Positions 8,183 to 16,162 of a stretch of DNA of 64,000 nt are shown one piece after another. Source of the stretch: Deltaproteobacteria bacterium (lineage in GTDB: Bacteria; Desulfobacterota; Binatia; UBA9968; JAJDTQ01). Below the pieces are notes generated by a model. It had not been told where the DNA came from, ran no database searches, and saw only the letters and a list, made by a program, of their open reading frames with translations. Position 1 is the first letter of the stretch; every line of letters starts with the position of its first letter. The stretch covers positions 33,798 to 97,797 of the forward strand of contig JAPPNF010000087.1 in the NCBI GenBank assembly GCA_028818755.1, written 5' to 3'. The translations under genes and the position numbers were made by a program.

Positions 8183-8347
8183 CTAGTGTCCTGTCTCACC
8201 AATAGCGTTATGAAGATGCGAGGGCATTTTTGTCGTGGGCAAGGCGCGATGACGAGCAGTGGCGGGTACCACGCGAGGAAGAGCAACGCAGCCGACGGCA
8301 AAAAGGACCCGCAGATTCATAACGCTATTGGTGAGACAGGACACTAG
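8183..8347 (+). mobile_element. MITE-like element, copy 1 (165 bp, terminal arms type A)
   Basis: Bounded by CTAG at both ends, with perfect 32-base terminal inverted repeats beginning CTAGTGTCCTGTCTCACC. The core runs GGCAAGGCGCGATGACGAGC and onwards and contains no ORF of its own. Differs from the copy at 59260 at only three positions. The terminal CTAG coincides with the TAG stop of the adjacent minus-strand tldE/pmbA gene. A TA duplication inside CTAG is the target habit of IS630/Tc1-type transposases; no transposase is encoded here, so mobilisation would be in trans. Confidence 0.85.
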
Positions 8348-9669
8348 AGAGTCAGGGCGAAGTCGTCGATGAGCGCCCCCGGAAGCCGGACGCTGCGGGT
8401 GGAGCGGCTGCCGTAGGAGTTGGAGTCCGGCAGCAGCTCCACCTCGCGGGTCAGGCCCACGAGGTTTTCGCCCAGCATGCGATAGAGTGTTTCGTCGAAA
8501 CGCATGACGTTCACAGGCGCCTGCACTTCGCCGTTCTCCACCCAGAACGCGGCGAAGCGCGTCATTCCGGTCATCCGGCAGGCATCCCGATCGGAATAGT
8601 TCAGGTACCAAAGATTGTTCACGAAGATCCCCGTGCCCAGGGCGGTGAGAACGTCCCTTCGCGGGATCGAGCCCCCGGCCATGCTCAGCGACTCGGGAGA
8701 CTCGCGCCGGCCTGCGCCGTTGGCGGGGACACCGTACTCGCTGGCGGCCCGGGCCGACACCAGGGGGTCTCCGAACTTCCCCCGGTCGATGAGGGTGATA
8801 CGGTCGGGTTTGATGAAGCCGGCATCGTCGAAGTTGGCCGTGTGGCCGGCGGCGGTGTCTTCCACCATGCCGACCGACGGATCCAGCGCGGCGTCGCCGG
8901 CGATCATGCGCAGGAGCGGGGTCCGGCGGGTGCGGTGGGCGGTCAACCCGAAGCCGCCCCAACGGAGCAGTCCCACCACTTCCTCCAAGGCCTGCGGCTC
9001 CAGGTAGACACGGTAGCGGCCGGGCTTCAGGGTCCGAGCCGGACGGCGCAGCGCCTCCAGTTCGGCGGCCGCGCGGGCGACCTTCTCCTCGAACTCCGCA
9101 GGGTTCCACACGAATCCGGCGTAGGCGCATTTGACGGCCTTGTCGCCGTCCAGATAGAAGCTCCAGTCGAAGTGGTGGCTGTAGGTGGAGAACCAGTTCC
9201 GCTGGCCCAGGGAGTTGGCGAAGCCCCGATGGATGCCGCCGGCCATGTAGATGCCCACCAGATCGCGGCCCTTCCCCGCCTTGACGATGGATTCCACGAC
9301 CTGTCCCTCGTCTTCCGGCAGCCGGTTGGGATGCCCGGATTCGGTGGAACGGATTTCCGTCGCGTAGTGGAGAAACGGATCTTCGGGAACGATGCCGAGC
9401 CTTTCGCGCGACGCCTCGACCGCCCTCCGGATGCGTTCCCGGTCCAGCGATTCGTCACCGGATACGGTGACGTGGGTGGTGACCCGCCGCCGGTCGGCGA
9501 TGAGATGGAGGGCAAGCGCGCGCTGCTCCACCGCGCCCGCCTGCCGCACCGCACTCCGGTTGAAGCGTACGAAGCTCGATTCCTCGCCGGAGAAGGCCAA
9601 CAGCACAACCTCGGAGGCCGCCAGCAGGGATTCGGCGAAATCGGACAGCTCGAAAAAGTAACTTTGCAT
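8344..9669 (-). CDS. pmbA: TldE/PmbA-like subunit of the TldD/E metalloprotease
   Basis: A 441-residue member of the PmbA/TldD family lacking the HExxxH zinc motif, which fits the non-catalytic TldE (PmbA) partner. Family features include the late GTGIFVNNLWYLNYSDR segment and the glycine-rich VEDTAAGHTANFDDAG region. With TldD it forms a protease that degrades unfolded peptides and matures some modified peptides and microcins. It lies downstream of tldD on the same strand, with 67 bases between them. Its TAG stop is formed inside the CTAG boundary of the MITE at 8183-8347. Confidence 0.8.
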   Translation of the reverse strand: MQSYFFELSDFAESLLAASEVVLLAFSGEESSFVRFNRSAVRQAGAVEQRALALHLIADRRRVTTHVTVSGDESLDRERIRRAVEASRERLGIVPEDPFLHYATEIRSTESGHPNRLPEDEGQVVESIVKAGKGRDLVGIYMAGGIHRGFANSLGQRNWFSTYSHHFDWSFYLDGDKAVKCAYAGFVWNPAEFEEKVARAAAELEALRRPARTLKPGRYRVYLEPQALEEVVGLLRWGGFGLTAHRTRRTPLLRMIAGDAALDPSVGMVEDTAAGHTANFDDAGFIKPDRITLIDRGKFGDPLVSARAASEYGVPANGAGRRESPESLSMAGGSIPRRDVLTALGTGIFVNNLWYLNYSDRDACRMTGMTRFAAFWVENGEVQAPVNVMRFDETLYRMLGENLVGLTREVELLPDSNSYGSRSTRSVRLPGALIDDFALTL

Positions 9670-9694
9670 CGCGCGTCGGAACGTTCCGTTGTGA

Positions 9695-9714
9695 GGCCGG
9701 TTTCAAACCCGCCC
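9695..9714. repeat. REP-like palindrome, degenerate copy
   Basis: GGCCGGTTTCAAACCCGCCC between tldD and tldE, one of three copies of the GGGCGGGTTT palindrome family (others at 8086 and 35683). Confidence 0.5.
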
Positions 9715-9736
9715 GCGTGACGGCCTCATGTCACGG

Positions 9737-11179
9737 TCAGGCCTCCCCGCCGAACACCTGCACTTCGCTGAACACGCACGCGGGAGCCGCGTGCCCGACC
9801 CGGATCACCTGGTTCGGCTCGCCCTTGCCGCAGAACGGCGTGCCGAGCACCTCGCGGGTGGCGGGGTTGCCCACGCGGACGAGGCTGCGCCAGAAGGTGG
9901 CGGAGAGGCCGCGGTAGTTGGGCTTCTTGACTACCTCCCGCAACTCGCCGTCCCGTATTCGAGTGCCGCGCTCGCAGCCGAACTGGAACTTCTTGCGTGA
10001 GTCGTCAATGGACCACGAGCAGTTGGTCTGCATGAAGACGCCGTCTTCGATGGAACCGACCATGTCCTGGAACGTGGAATCCCCCGGCTCCAGGTTGAGG
10101 TTGGCCATGCGGTCGATGGGCGGCCGGTTCCAGCTCGTGGCGCGGGAGTTGGCCACTCCGGCCAGACCCGTGCGCTGCTGGGACAGGTGCCCGCCCAGGC
10201 CGCGCTGCAACACGCCGTCCTTGATGATGTACTCGCGGCGGGCCGGCAAGCCTTCGTCGTCGTAGCCGTAGCTGGCGAACTGGCCCGGATCCGAAGGGTC
10301 GAAGGTGACGTTCAGCAGCTCCGAGCCGTAACGGTAGGTGCCGAACATCTCCGGGGTGACGAAGCTCGTGCCCGCGTAGTTGCGTTCGTCGCCCAGGATG
10401 CGGTCCAACTCCAGCGGGTGGCCGATGGACTCATGGATCTGGAGGATGAGCTGGTCCGGCGCCAGCAGGAGGTCCATGGTTCCGGTGGGACAATTGGGAG
10501 CCGTCAGAAGCTCCAGCGCTTCCTCGGCCAGCACCGGCGCCGCCTCCCGGAAGCCGGTCTGGTCCAGCACTTCGAGGCCGCCCTGCCGGCAGAAACCCCG
10601 GCCGCCGAAGGTGCGGCTTACGCTCTCCGGACCGTCGTTGGCGGTGCATCCCAGTCCCGGCACCAGGTGATTCAGTGTCTGGTGCACGCGGGTGCCGTCG
10701 GCGGTCAGGTAGAGGGTTTCGGTCTCCACGTGCCACAGCGACGCGTCCCAGTCGACGATGCGCGGGTCCTTGTACAGGCGGTCGCTCTGGGCCCGGAGGA
10801 GATCGATCTTCTCGTGCAGCGGAACCGAATCCCATGGAATCGCCACCGGCGTCCGGTACTCGCCCCGGCATGGCGCCTGAAGCACCACGGCCGCGAACGC
10901 CATACGCTCCGCGCTCCGCGCCGCCCAGTCCCGGGCGCGGTCCAGGGCCCGGCGGAGTCCGTCCGGGCTCAGGTCACAGGTACCCGCGTAACCCAGCCCG
11001 TTACCGTCCGCCACCGTGATCATGACGCCGGCGTCATCGCCCGACGCGATGGGTTCCACCACGCCGCGCCTTACCGACAGACTCTCGGAACGCTCGCCGA
11101 CATAGCGCAGCGAGCAGAAGCGCGCGGCGGGCACCGTTCCACGGAACCATGATTCAAGGCGTTCGGACGGACCTGACAC
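9737..11179 (-). CDS. tldD: TldD metalloprotease catalytic subunit
   Basis: A 480-residue TldD homolog with the zinc motif HESIGHPLELD (HExxxH) that defines the catalytic subunit. The C-terminal part has RDGELREVVKKPNYRG and the glycine-rich strands of the family. It should pair with the TldE/PmbA-like protein encoded immediately downstream. The start is a GTG (11177-11179) preceded by GGAGG at four-base spacing. Upstream lies an AT-rich 350-base gap shared with the divergent autotransporter gene. Confidence 0.88.
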   Translation of the reverse strand: MSGPSERLESWFRGTVPAARFCSLRYVGERSESLSVRRGVVEPIASGDDAGVMITVADGNGLGYAGTCDLSPDGLRRALDRARDWAARSAERMAFAAVVLQAPCRGEYRTPVAIPWDSVPLHEKIDLLRAQSDRLYKDPRIVDWDASLWHVETETLYLTADGTRVHQTLNHLVPGLGCTANDGPESVSRTFGGRGFCRQGGLEVLDQTGFREAAPVLAEEALELLTAPNCPTGTMDLLLAPDQLILQIHESIGHPLELDRILGDERNYAGTSFVTPEMFGTYRYGSELLNVTFDPSDPGQFASYGYDDEGLPARREYIIKDGVLQRGLGGHLSQQRTGLAGVANSRATSWNRPPIDRMANLNLEPGDSTFQDMVGSIEDGVFMQTNCSWSIDDSRKKFQFGCERGTRIRDGELREVVKKPNYRGLSATFWRSLVRVGNPATREVLGTPFCGKGEPNQVIRVGHAAPACVFSEVQVFGGEA

Positions 11180-11528
11180 GCGACCTCCGGAGAAATAGTG
11201 TGGGGCTAACCTCTGGAAACTTCATATCCAGACGGCGAGATCGAATCAAGCAACGCCGCGGGTCTCCGCGGCTTCGATCAGCCATCATATCGGTCAGCGG
11301 TGCTGAAGGTGTCATAAATTCTCAGAAATATATACACGATCCGATTCCGCCCGAATATCCATGGACCATTTCGTTCCATTCTACTTATAATGAACCAAAT
11401 AACTCTCAAACTCATCTTTTTTGGGGATTTCCCAGTATGTATTTTGTCCTATAATGACGACCAACGGCATTGGCGTTGTTATAATTCCCTCTAGAAAAAT
11501 ATTGTCGAAATAGCGATGAGAGAGCTTT
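11180..11528. other. AT-rich intergenic region between tldD and the subtilase-autotransporter gene
   Basis: About 350 bases markedly richer in A/T than the rest of the window, with no ORF I would support. It contains perfect TATAAT hexamers at 11450-11455 and 11480-11485 on the plus strand, but no strong -35 at 17 bases from either. One of these probably drives the downstream gene. The base composition suggests transfer of the downstream gene together with its control region. Confidence 0.5.
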
Positions 11529-14012
11529 ATGAAAAAAGAGAGAGGTGATAGACGAATCTTTACCAATTCTCGGGCTCTCCTCATCGTTCTGTTCCTGCTC
11601 TTGGCGGGGTGCGGCGGATCCTCCTCCACCTCGCCAGTGATACCGCGACCGGAGCCGGAGCAACAGCCGCCACCACAACCACCCGAGCCGCCGGAGCCGG
11701 AGCCACAACCGCCGGAACCGGAACCGGAACCGGAACCACTGCCAGAGCCGCCGCCGAAACCCGATCCGCGTCTTGCTCTCGCTATCGGCATCAACGAGAT
11801 CGTCGACTACTCCGCAACTCAAGCCCTCACCCGCGCCCGCGCGCCGTCCGTTCCCTTCGACCGGTGGCCCGAACAGTACCAATACGAGCAGACGGCCCGC
11901 TTTCGGATCAGAAAGGACTCCTACGACAACGATCGGAACTCCGCGACCCCCAAGCTTCCGGCCCCTTGTACCGACCCCGATCCGCCCGATCCCTGCGCCC
12001 AGATCGCCGAGGACGGAAACTACGAAATCGAGCTACGGTTCTCCGGGCTATTCAAGCTGGCGGAGATGGAATCACTCACACTGCACGGAACGTTAGTCGC
12101 CAGGACCGCTCTTCGAACGGCCACCACCCTTGGACCGGCCGCGAATTACCTGATCCGGAGCCTCCCCTACAGCGGAGGCGCACATCTGTTTACGCTCCTC
12201 GAGCAGGAACGAGCCACCTTTGATACCCTCTCCTTCCCCCAGTTTTCCTCGAACCAGGAGGCGGCAAGCTTGGCGCAGGCCCTCCGCGACCTAGGCCGGA
12301 ATGCCTGGATGTCGTCCCACGAGGAGCGTGTCAATGAGCCCGATTTCGCCTTCCAGTCCCGACACTACCCGGTGCTCGCCCAGGCGGGGCTGAGGATATT
12401 CAACCATTCCTTCCTTCCAAATGAACTGCACCCGTACTTGGCGAGTCCGACGCAGTACCAGACAGCGATCGACAACTACGCGCGGAGCGTGAGCCTTGGC
12501 TCGGTTCACGTCTGGGCCGCCGGCAATGGCTACGGGCGGGAGCCGGTCCACCACGCCATGCTGCCGCTCTCTTATCCGCAACTGGAGCAGGGCTGGCTTG
12601 CTGTCGTCGCCGTGTCGTCGCGCGACGGCGCCATCTTCGAGAGCTCGAACTACTGCGGCGCCGCAAGCACGTGGTGCATCGCCGCCGTGGGGACCTACAA
12701 CTATGCGTCGGGCACCTCCTATGCGGCTCCTGCCGTGGCCGGCGGCATCGCGGCGCTCAAGGCGCGCTTTCCGAACCTCACCCCCCAGCAGATCAGGGCC
12801 CGCATCCTGCGCACCGCGGACAGGACCGGGATCTATTCCGACAGCGCCGTGTACGGCCAGGGGAGGTTCGACTTCGACGCTGCCTCCCGCGCCGTCGGCT
12901 CCCTCCTCTTGCCGCGCGGCGCATCCGCGGACGGACCGGTCAGCCGGTTGGCGGGCGCCACGCTCCGGCTCGTCCCCGGGCTTGCCGCGCGTTTCGCGGG
13001 ACGCCGCGCGCTTGCCCTCGACAGCTACCAACGGGCGCCGTTCCTGATCGATCTCGGCTCCCTTGCCCGCAATCGGCCCGGCCCTGGAGTGTCCGCTCTC
13101 GACCTCGCCGCTCCCCTCCTTATCGTGGATGCTCCGAGCCTGCCCGGACGCGCCCTCGCGGTCCGTGCATCGGGCGAGGGTCATCTTGCACACGCCTACC
13201 GCTGGTCCGACGCGGCGCTCGGTTTCGGGAGCGGGACGAGAGCGCTTCACAGCCTGGGCACGGTGCTTGCCGGACCCGACTTGGTGGTCTCGGGACGCTA
13301 CCGGCTCTCCCCGGACGCGTTTGCCGCCGGGTTCGCGCTCTCGGGAGGCCCGTTCGGATCACGCCTGGTCATGAGGATGGCGCTCGAGCCTCCGGAAGCG
13401 CGCCGCGAACCAGTTTCCGGCCTTGCGGGCCAGGCCCCTGGTGCGGTATTCGCGGGCTCCCTCCTTTCCCCGAGCGGTATCAACTCCCTCGGTTTTTCCT
13501 TCGCCTCTGACCTGGCCTCGCCCGCCGGAGTTTCCGGCGCAGGTGCCTTCGCGGTTTCGGGGGAGGCCTTCGACGTCGAATACGGACACCGGATCGTCGC
13601 GGCCGGACCCTGGTCGCTGACGGGGCGCGGGCGCGTGAGCGTGATCGAGTTCGACGACGCCTCACTCGTATCCGCCGACAGAGCCCTTGTCGTCGGAATG
13701 GGTGTCGAGGGCGGCTACGCTTTCGCTGAGCATCTCTCGCTCGGCGTTCGTCTCGAAGCCGAGAGGGAGAAGGGTGGAGGGGAAGTAAAGGTACATCTTG
13801 CCTCGTCGGTGGACGAAGCTGGAACCCTGATCGTTGCTCCTGTCGGGCTACCACACCGCGAGACCCTCGACCGCCACAGGGCCACCCTATTCGTTCGCTA
13901 TGGTAGCCCCGATGTTCCCGGTCTGTCCTGGGCCATCGGCGGCCTCGTGGAGCGAGACGCCTTCGGTGAGACTGCCTCGGTCGTCGGAGCGCAGGCGTTG
14001 CTCAGGTTCTGA
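11529..14012 (+). CDS. Lipoprotein subtilase-type autotransporter (S8 family, atypical triad)
   Basis: An 827-residue protein with a lipoprotein signal (hydrophobic residues 15-26, lipobox LLAGC with Cys28), a Pro/Glu-rich stalk (about 39-80), a subtilase-like passenger and a C-terminal beta-rich region ending in LLRF, as outer-membrane autotransporter barrels do. The subtilase His box is LHGTLVA (His186), the oxyanion Asn is in AAGNG (Asn333) and the Ser box is GTSYAAPAVAGG (Ser397). I could not identify a normal Asp box (DTG); Asp93 in IVDYS is only a candidate. The layout recalls NalP and SphB1, lipidated subtilase autotransporters that process other surface proteins. It is preceded by an AT-rich region. 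Confidence 0.8.
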   Translation: MKKERGDRRIFTNSRALLIVLFLLLAGCGGSSSTSPVIPRPEPEQQPPPQPPEPPEPEPQPPEPEPEPEPLPEPPPKPDPRLALAIGINEIVDYSATQALTRARAPSVPFDRWPEQYQYEQTARFRIRKDSYDNDRNSATPKLPAPCTDPDPPDPCAQIAEDGNYEIELRFSGLFKLAEMESLTLHGTLVARTALRTATTLGPAANYLIRSLPYSGGAHLFTLLEQERATFDTLSFPQFSSNQEAASLAQALRDLGRNAWMSSHEERVNEPDFAFQSRHYPVLAQAGLRIFNHSFLPNELHPYLASPTQYQTAIDNYARSVSLGSVHVWAAGNGYGREPVHHAMLPLSYPQLEQGWLAVVAVSSRDGAIFESSNYCGAASTWCIAAVGTYNYASGTSYAAPAVAGGIAALKARFPNLTPQQIRARILRTADRTGIYSDSAVYGQGRFDFDAASRAVGSLLLPRGASADGPVSRLAGATLRLVPGLAARFAGRRALALDSYQRAPFLIDLGSLARNRPGPGVSALDLAAPLLIVDAPSLPGRALAVRASGEGHLAHAYRWSDAALGFGSGTRALHSLGTVLAGPDLVVSGRYRLSPDAFAAGFALSGGPFGSRLVMRMALEPPEARREPVSGLAGQAPGAVFAGSLLSPSGINSLGFSFASDLASPAGVSGAGAFAVSGEAFDVEYGHRIVAAGPWSLTGRGRVSVIEFDDASLVSADRALVVGMGVEGGYAFAEHLSLGVRLEAEREKGGGEVKVHLASSVDEAGTLIVAPVGLPHRETLDRHRATLFVRYGSPDVPGLSWAIGGLVERDAFGETASVVGAQALLRF
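11636..11766 (+). repeat. In-gene Pro/Glu-encoding hexanucleotide repeat tract
   Basis: CCGGAG and GGAACC hexamers repeat imperfectly and encode the (P/E)-rich stalk of the autotransporter. Slippage here would change stalk length in steps of two residues without breaking the frame. Confidence 0.6.
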
Positions 14013-14035
14013 GTATCATGTCCCGAAACCCTTGA

Positions 14036-14064
14036 TTGACCCGGTCAGGGGATCACCCTATAGT
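14036..14064 (+). promoter_or_regulatory. Sigma-70-type promoter for the NUDIX/TerB pair
   Basis: TTGACC (14036-14041) and TATAGT (14059-14064) are separated by 17 bases and lie 70 bases upstream of the NUDIX start. This is the best consensus-like promoter I can see in the window. Confidence 0.6.
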
Positions 14065-14134
14065 AACCCCGGCCGGAAACCCGCGCGGGAGGCGTGACGG
14101 CGTCCCCCGACGGAACCGGCCGGAACATTTCGTC

Positions 14135-14719
14135 ATGAACTACTGCAGCGCCTGCGCCGCCCCCGTGGAACTACGCATCCCCGAGGGAGACAACCTCCCC
14201 CGGCACGTGTGTGGGTCCTGCAACACCATCCACTACACCAACCCCAAGATCGTGGTCGGCTGCATCCCGGAATGGCAGGACACGATCCTCATGTGCCGCC
14301 GCGCCATCGAGCCGCGCTACGGGTTCTGGACCCTGCCCGCGGGTTTCCTGGAAGACCACGAGACCACCATCGAGGGCGCCGCCAGGGAGACCCGCGAGGA
14401 GGCGCTGGCCGACGTGGAGATCTCGGAGCTCTACACCCTCATCAACCTGCCCCAGATCAACCAGGTCTACGTCATGTTCCGTGGCTCCCTGCGCGAGCGC
14501 CAGTTCGGTCCAGGCGAGGAGAGCCTCGAGGTGCGCCTGTGCCGCGAGGAGGACGTTCCGTGGGATCAGATCGCCTTCCCGGTAGTGGACCAGACCCTGA
14601 AGCTCTACTTCCGTGACCGGCGGCGCGGCCGCTTCGGGACCTACGCCGGGGACATCACCCGTCCGGCTGACAAGTGGAAGGACTACCAGGTGCGCTTCCT
14701 GAACGGTGCAGGCGGGTAA
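14135..14719 (+). CDS. NUDIX hydrolase with N-terminal zinc ribbon
   Basis: A 194-residue protein. Cysteines in NYCSACAAP and HVCGSCNTIHY form a zinc ribbon of the type fused to Nudix domains. The Nudix box GFLEDHETTIEGAARETREE matches GX5EX7REUXEE and holds the metal-binding glutamates. It would hydrolyse a nucleoside-diphosphate-X substrate such as NADH or ADP-ribose; the ribbon plus Nudix arrangement resembles NudC-like or ADP-ribose-type enzymes, not resolved further. The start is the ATG at 14135, since upstream in-frame sequence covers the promoter. Its TAA overlaps the ATG of the TerB-like gene by one base, indicating coupling. Confidence 0.88.
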   Translation: MNYCSACAAPVELRIPEGDNLPRHVCGSCNTIHYTNPKIVVGCIPEWQDTILMCRRAIEPRYGFWTLPAGFLEDHETTIEGAARETREEALADVEISELYTLINLPQINQVYVMFRGSLRERQFGPGEESLEVRLCREEDVPWDQIAFPVVDQTLKLYFRDRRRGRFGTYAGDITRPADKWKDYQVRFLNGAGG

Positions 14720-15189
14720 TGCTTCGAGCCATCCAGAGCTTCTTCGACAGCCAAATCGACCCCGGTCACCGCGATGTCCGGCAGTCGGACCAGCACCGCC
14801 TCCAGGTAGCCACCGGCGCGTTGCTGATCGAGATGATGCGCACGGACGTGGAGGCCACCGAAGGCGAGCGCTCGGTGGTGATGGCGGCCCTGCAGAACAA
14901 GTTCGATCTTACCCCGGAAGAGACCCACGACCTGATGGAGCTGGCCGAGGCCGAAGCCGACGACGCCATCGACCACTACCAGTTCACCTCGCTCATCAAG
15001 ACAGGCTTCTCGCCGGAACAGAAACGCAAGGTGGTGGAGTACCTGTGGGCCGTGGCCTACGCGGACGAGAACGCCGACAAGCACGAGGAGTACCTGGTCC
15101 GCAAGATCGCCAACCTCATCGGCGTGTCGCACAAGGAATTCATCGAGGCGAAGCTTCGGGTGCGGGACGGAGGCGAACCAACCGGATAA
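14719..15189 (+). CDS. TerB family (tellurite resistance TerB-like) protein
   Basis: A 156-residue helical protein of the TerB-like family (COG4103), with the acidic segments MRTDVEATEGERSVV and YADENADKHEEYLVR typical of its metal-binding helices. The role is unclear; despite the name, most chromosomal TerB-like proteins are not shown to give tellurite resistance. It is translationally coupled to the NUDIX gene (TAATG overlap) and probably shares its promoter at 14036. Confidence 0.8.
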   Translation: MLRAIQSFFDSQIDPGHRDVRQSDQHRLQVATGALLIEMMRTDVEATEGERSVVMAALQNKFDLTPEETHDLMELAEAEADDAIDHYQFTSLIKTGFSPEQKRKVVEYLWAVAYADENADKHEEYLVRKIANLIGVSHKEFIEAKLRVRDGGEPTG

Positions 15190-15263
15190 GTGTCGCGGCC
15201 GCGGACCGGGCGCCGGACTCGGCCTCGCTCCCGCGACACCGGCGCGCGCGGGTCGGAGAAACC

Positions 15264-15605
15264 TCAGCCAAACCTGCCCAGCCTCAGCGGCAGCGGCGTG
15301 CCCAGCCATAGGGCGCGGTCGCGGTGGTCGCCGACGTGCTCGCCGGTGCTGGGGTGCACGAGGATGTCCAGGCCTTCTCTATGGACCATCAGCCACGGGA
15401 CCACCCTGGCGAACTCGTCGGGGGCGAAGGCCACCTGGTACATGGCCTTGGGGTGCGGACCCACGGGCACGTCGTGCCAGCGCCCCAGCACGACCTCGAA
15501 ACGGTCGCCCAGCCCATCGCGTACCCGCCCCGCCGTATCCCTGGTGTCAGGGTCGTAGTAGACGTGAGCGTGGTATCCGGTGATCTCCGACTGTTGTTCC
15601 GACAT
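15264..15605 (-). CDS. DOPA 4,5-dioxygenase family protein
   Basis: A 113-residue protein typical in length for bacterial members of the DOPA 4,5-dioxygenase family. Conserved motifs are HAHVYYD near the start, GPHPKAMYQVAF in the middle and ILVHPSTGE with DHRDRALWLG at the end, contributing the histidines of the family. Plant and fungal relatives open the DOPA ring in pigment synthesis; the bacterial substrate is generally not known. It is monocistronic on the minus strand and is preceded by a long leader containing a hairpin terminator only about 30 bases before its ATG, so expression may depend on read-through. Confidence 0.82.
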   Translation of the reverse strand: MSEQQSEITGYHAHVYYDPDTRDTAGRVRDGLGDRFEVVLGRWHDVPVGPHPKAMYQVAFAPDEFARVVPWLMVHREGLDILVHPSTGEHVGDHRDRALWLGTPLPLRLGRFG

Positions 15606-15636
15606 GGTTCCGTCTCGGTCAGGTGCGATAAAGAAA

Positions 15637-15687
15637 GCGGGCTCCCCTCCGGTGGGAGAGCCCGCTCCCGGCGTTCAACAACGCCGG
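15637..15687 (-). terminator. Double hairpin intrinsic terminator upstream of the DOPA-dioxygenase gene
   Basis: On the minus strand a CCGGCGTT/AACGCCGG stem with a 4-base loop (15668-15687) is followed at once by a strong GCGGGCTC/GAGCCCGC hairpin (15637-15666) and then CTTTCTTTA. It ends just upstream of the start codon at 15605, so it either ends a separate RNA or attenuates the gene. Confidence 0.7.
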
Positions 15688-15898
15688 TGAATCATTCTTC
15701 GTGTTTCCGTGGCTCCCCGGTGCGGCTCTGCCCTGAGCGGTCTTCCGGGATGGGCCCTCGTCACCCTCCTCCGCTGCCTGTCCCCTGGTATTGCGGCGTG
15801 CGCGACGGCGATGCCGCTGTGTTATCCAACACCCGAGTCGGGACGGTCAGCCGGGAAACCGCGTCCGGCGAAGCGCCGGGAACCAGCCTGCCCGCTGG

Positions 15899-15937
15899 TC
15901 ACGGGCGTTCACTGTCGGGTGGAACGGTTTTTGTCAT
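15899..15937 (-). CDS. 12-codon leader peptide ORF in the candidate RNA
   Basis: ATG at 15937-15935, preceded by AGGAGGTG at six-base spacing, encodes MTKTVPPDSERP and ends in TGA. The ribosome-binding site is one of the strongest in the window. It lies about 80 bases into the predicted minus-strand transcript, with the terminator 210 bases further on, as expected for a regulatory leader peptide, though no run of regulatory codons is obvious apart from a Pro pair. Confidence 0.4.
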   Translation of the reverse strand: MTKTVPPDSERP

Positions 15938-16025
15938 CTGACACCTCCTGAGGCTTTGATGACCGGACCCGGGAGCCAACGCGCCGGCTCTCAAGCCCTT
16001 GCCCGTTCGCGAACGAGGCAGCGTG

Positions 16026-16055
16026 AGTCTAATTCCGACACGCGCCGGTTGTCAA
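16026..16055 (-). promoter_or_regulatory. Promoter for the minus-strand leader RNA
   Basis: Minus-strand TTGACA (16055-16050, six of six) and TAGACT (16031-16026, four of six) are 18 bases apart. Transcription would start near 16019 and run toward the DOPA-dioxygenase gene. Confidence 0.5.
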
Positions 16056-16162
16056 GAAAAAAGACGCACCGGACGAACGTCGTTGAACGGCAACCGCAGA
16101 CTTGGTATGGGTACGCAGCGACCGTCCAACAATACCCTGTCCGACAGGTGGAAGAGGATGCC

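Larger units (their letters stand above)
15625..16020 (-). ncRNA. Candidate small RNA or attenuated leader, about 390 nt
   Basis: Bounded by a promoter with a perfect TTGACA (16055-16050, minus strand) and by the double-hairpin terminator at 15687-15637. Between them there is no ORF longer than 12 codons and several stems (for example GAGCC/GGCTC near 15985). I compared it by eye with RNase P RNA, tmRNA, 6S and SRP RNA and with common riboswitch cores and found no match. Strand and limits rest only on the promoter and terminator reading. Confidence 0.45.

Noticed and set aside
11381..11794. Minus-strand Gly/Ser-repeat protein
   Set aside because: It is the reverse reading of the Pro/Glu repeat tract of the autotransporter.
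15625..16020. RNase P RNA, tmRNA, 6S or SRP RNA
   Set aside because: None of their conserved cores (for example the RNase P GAGGAAAGTCC element, the tmRNA tag or T-arm, the SRP tetraloop helix) is visible; kept only as an unassigned candidate RNA.
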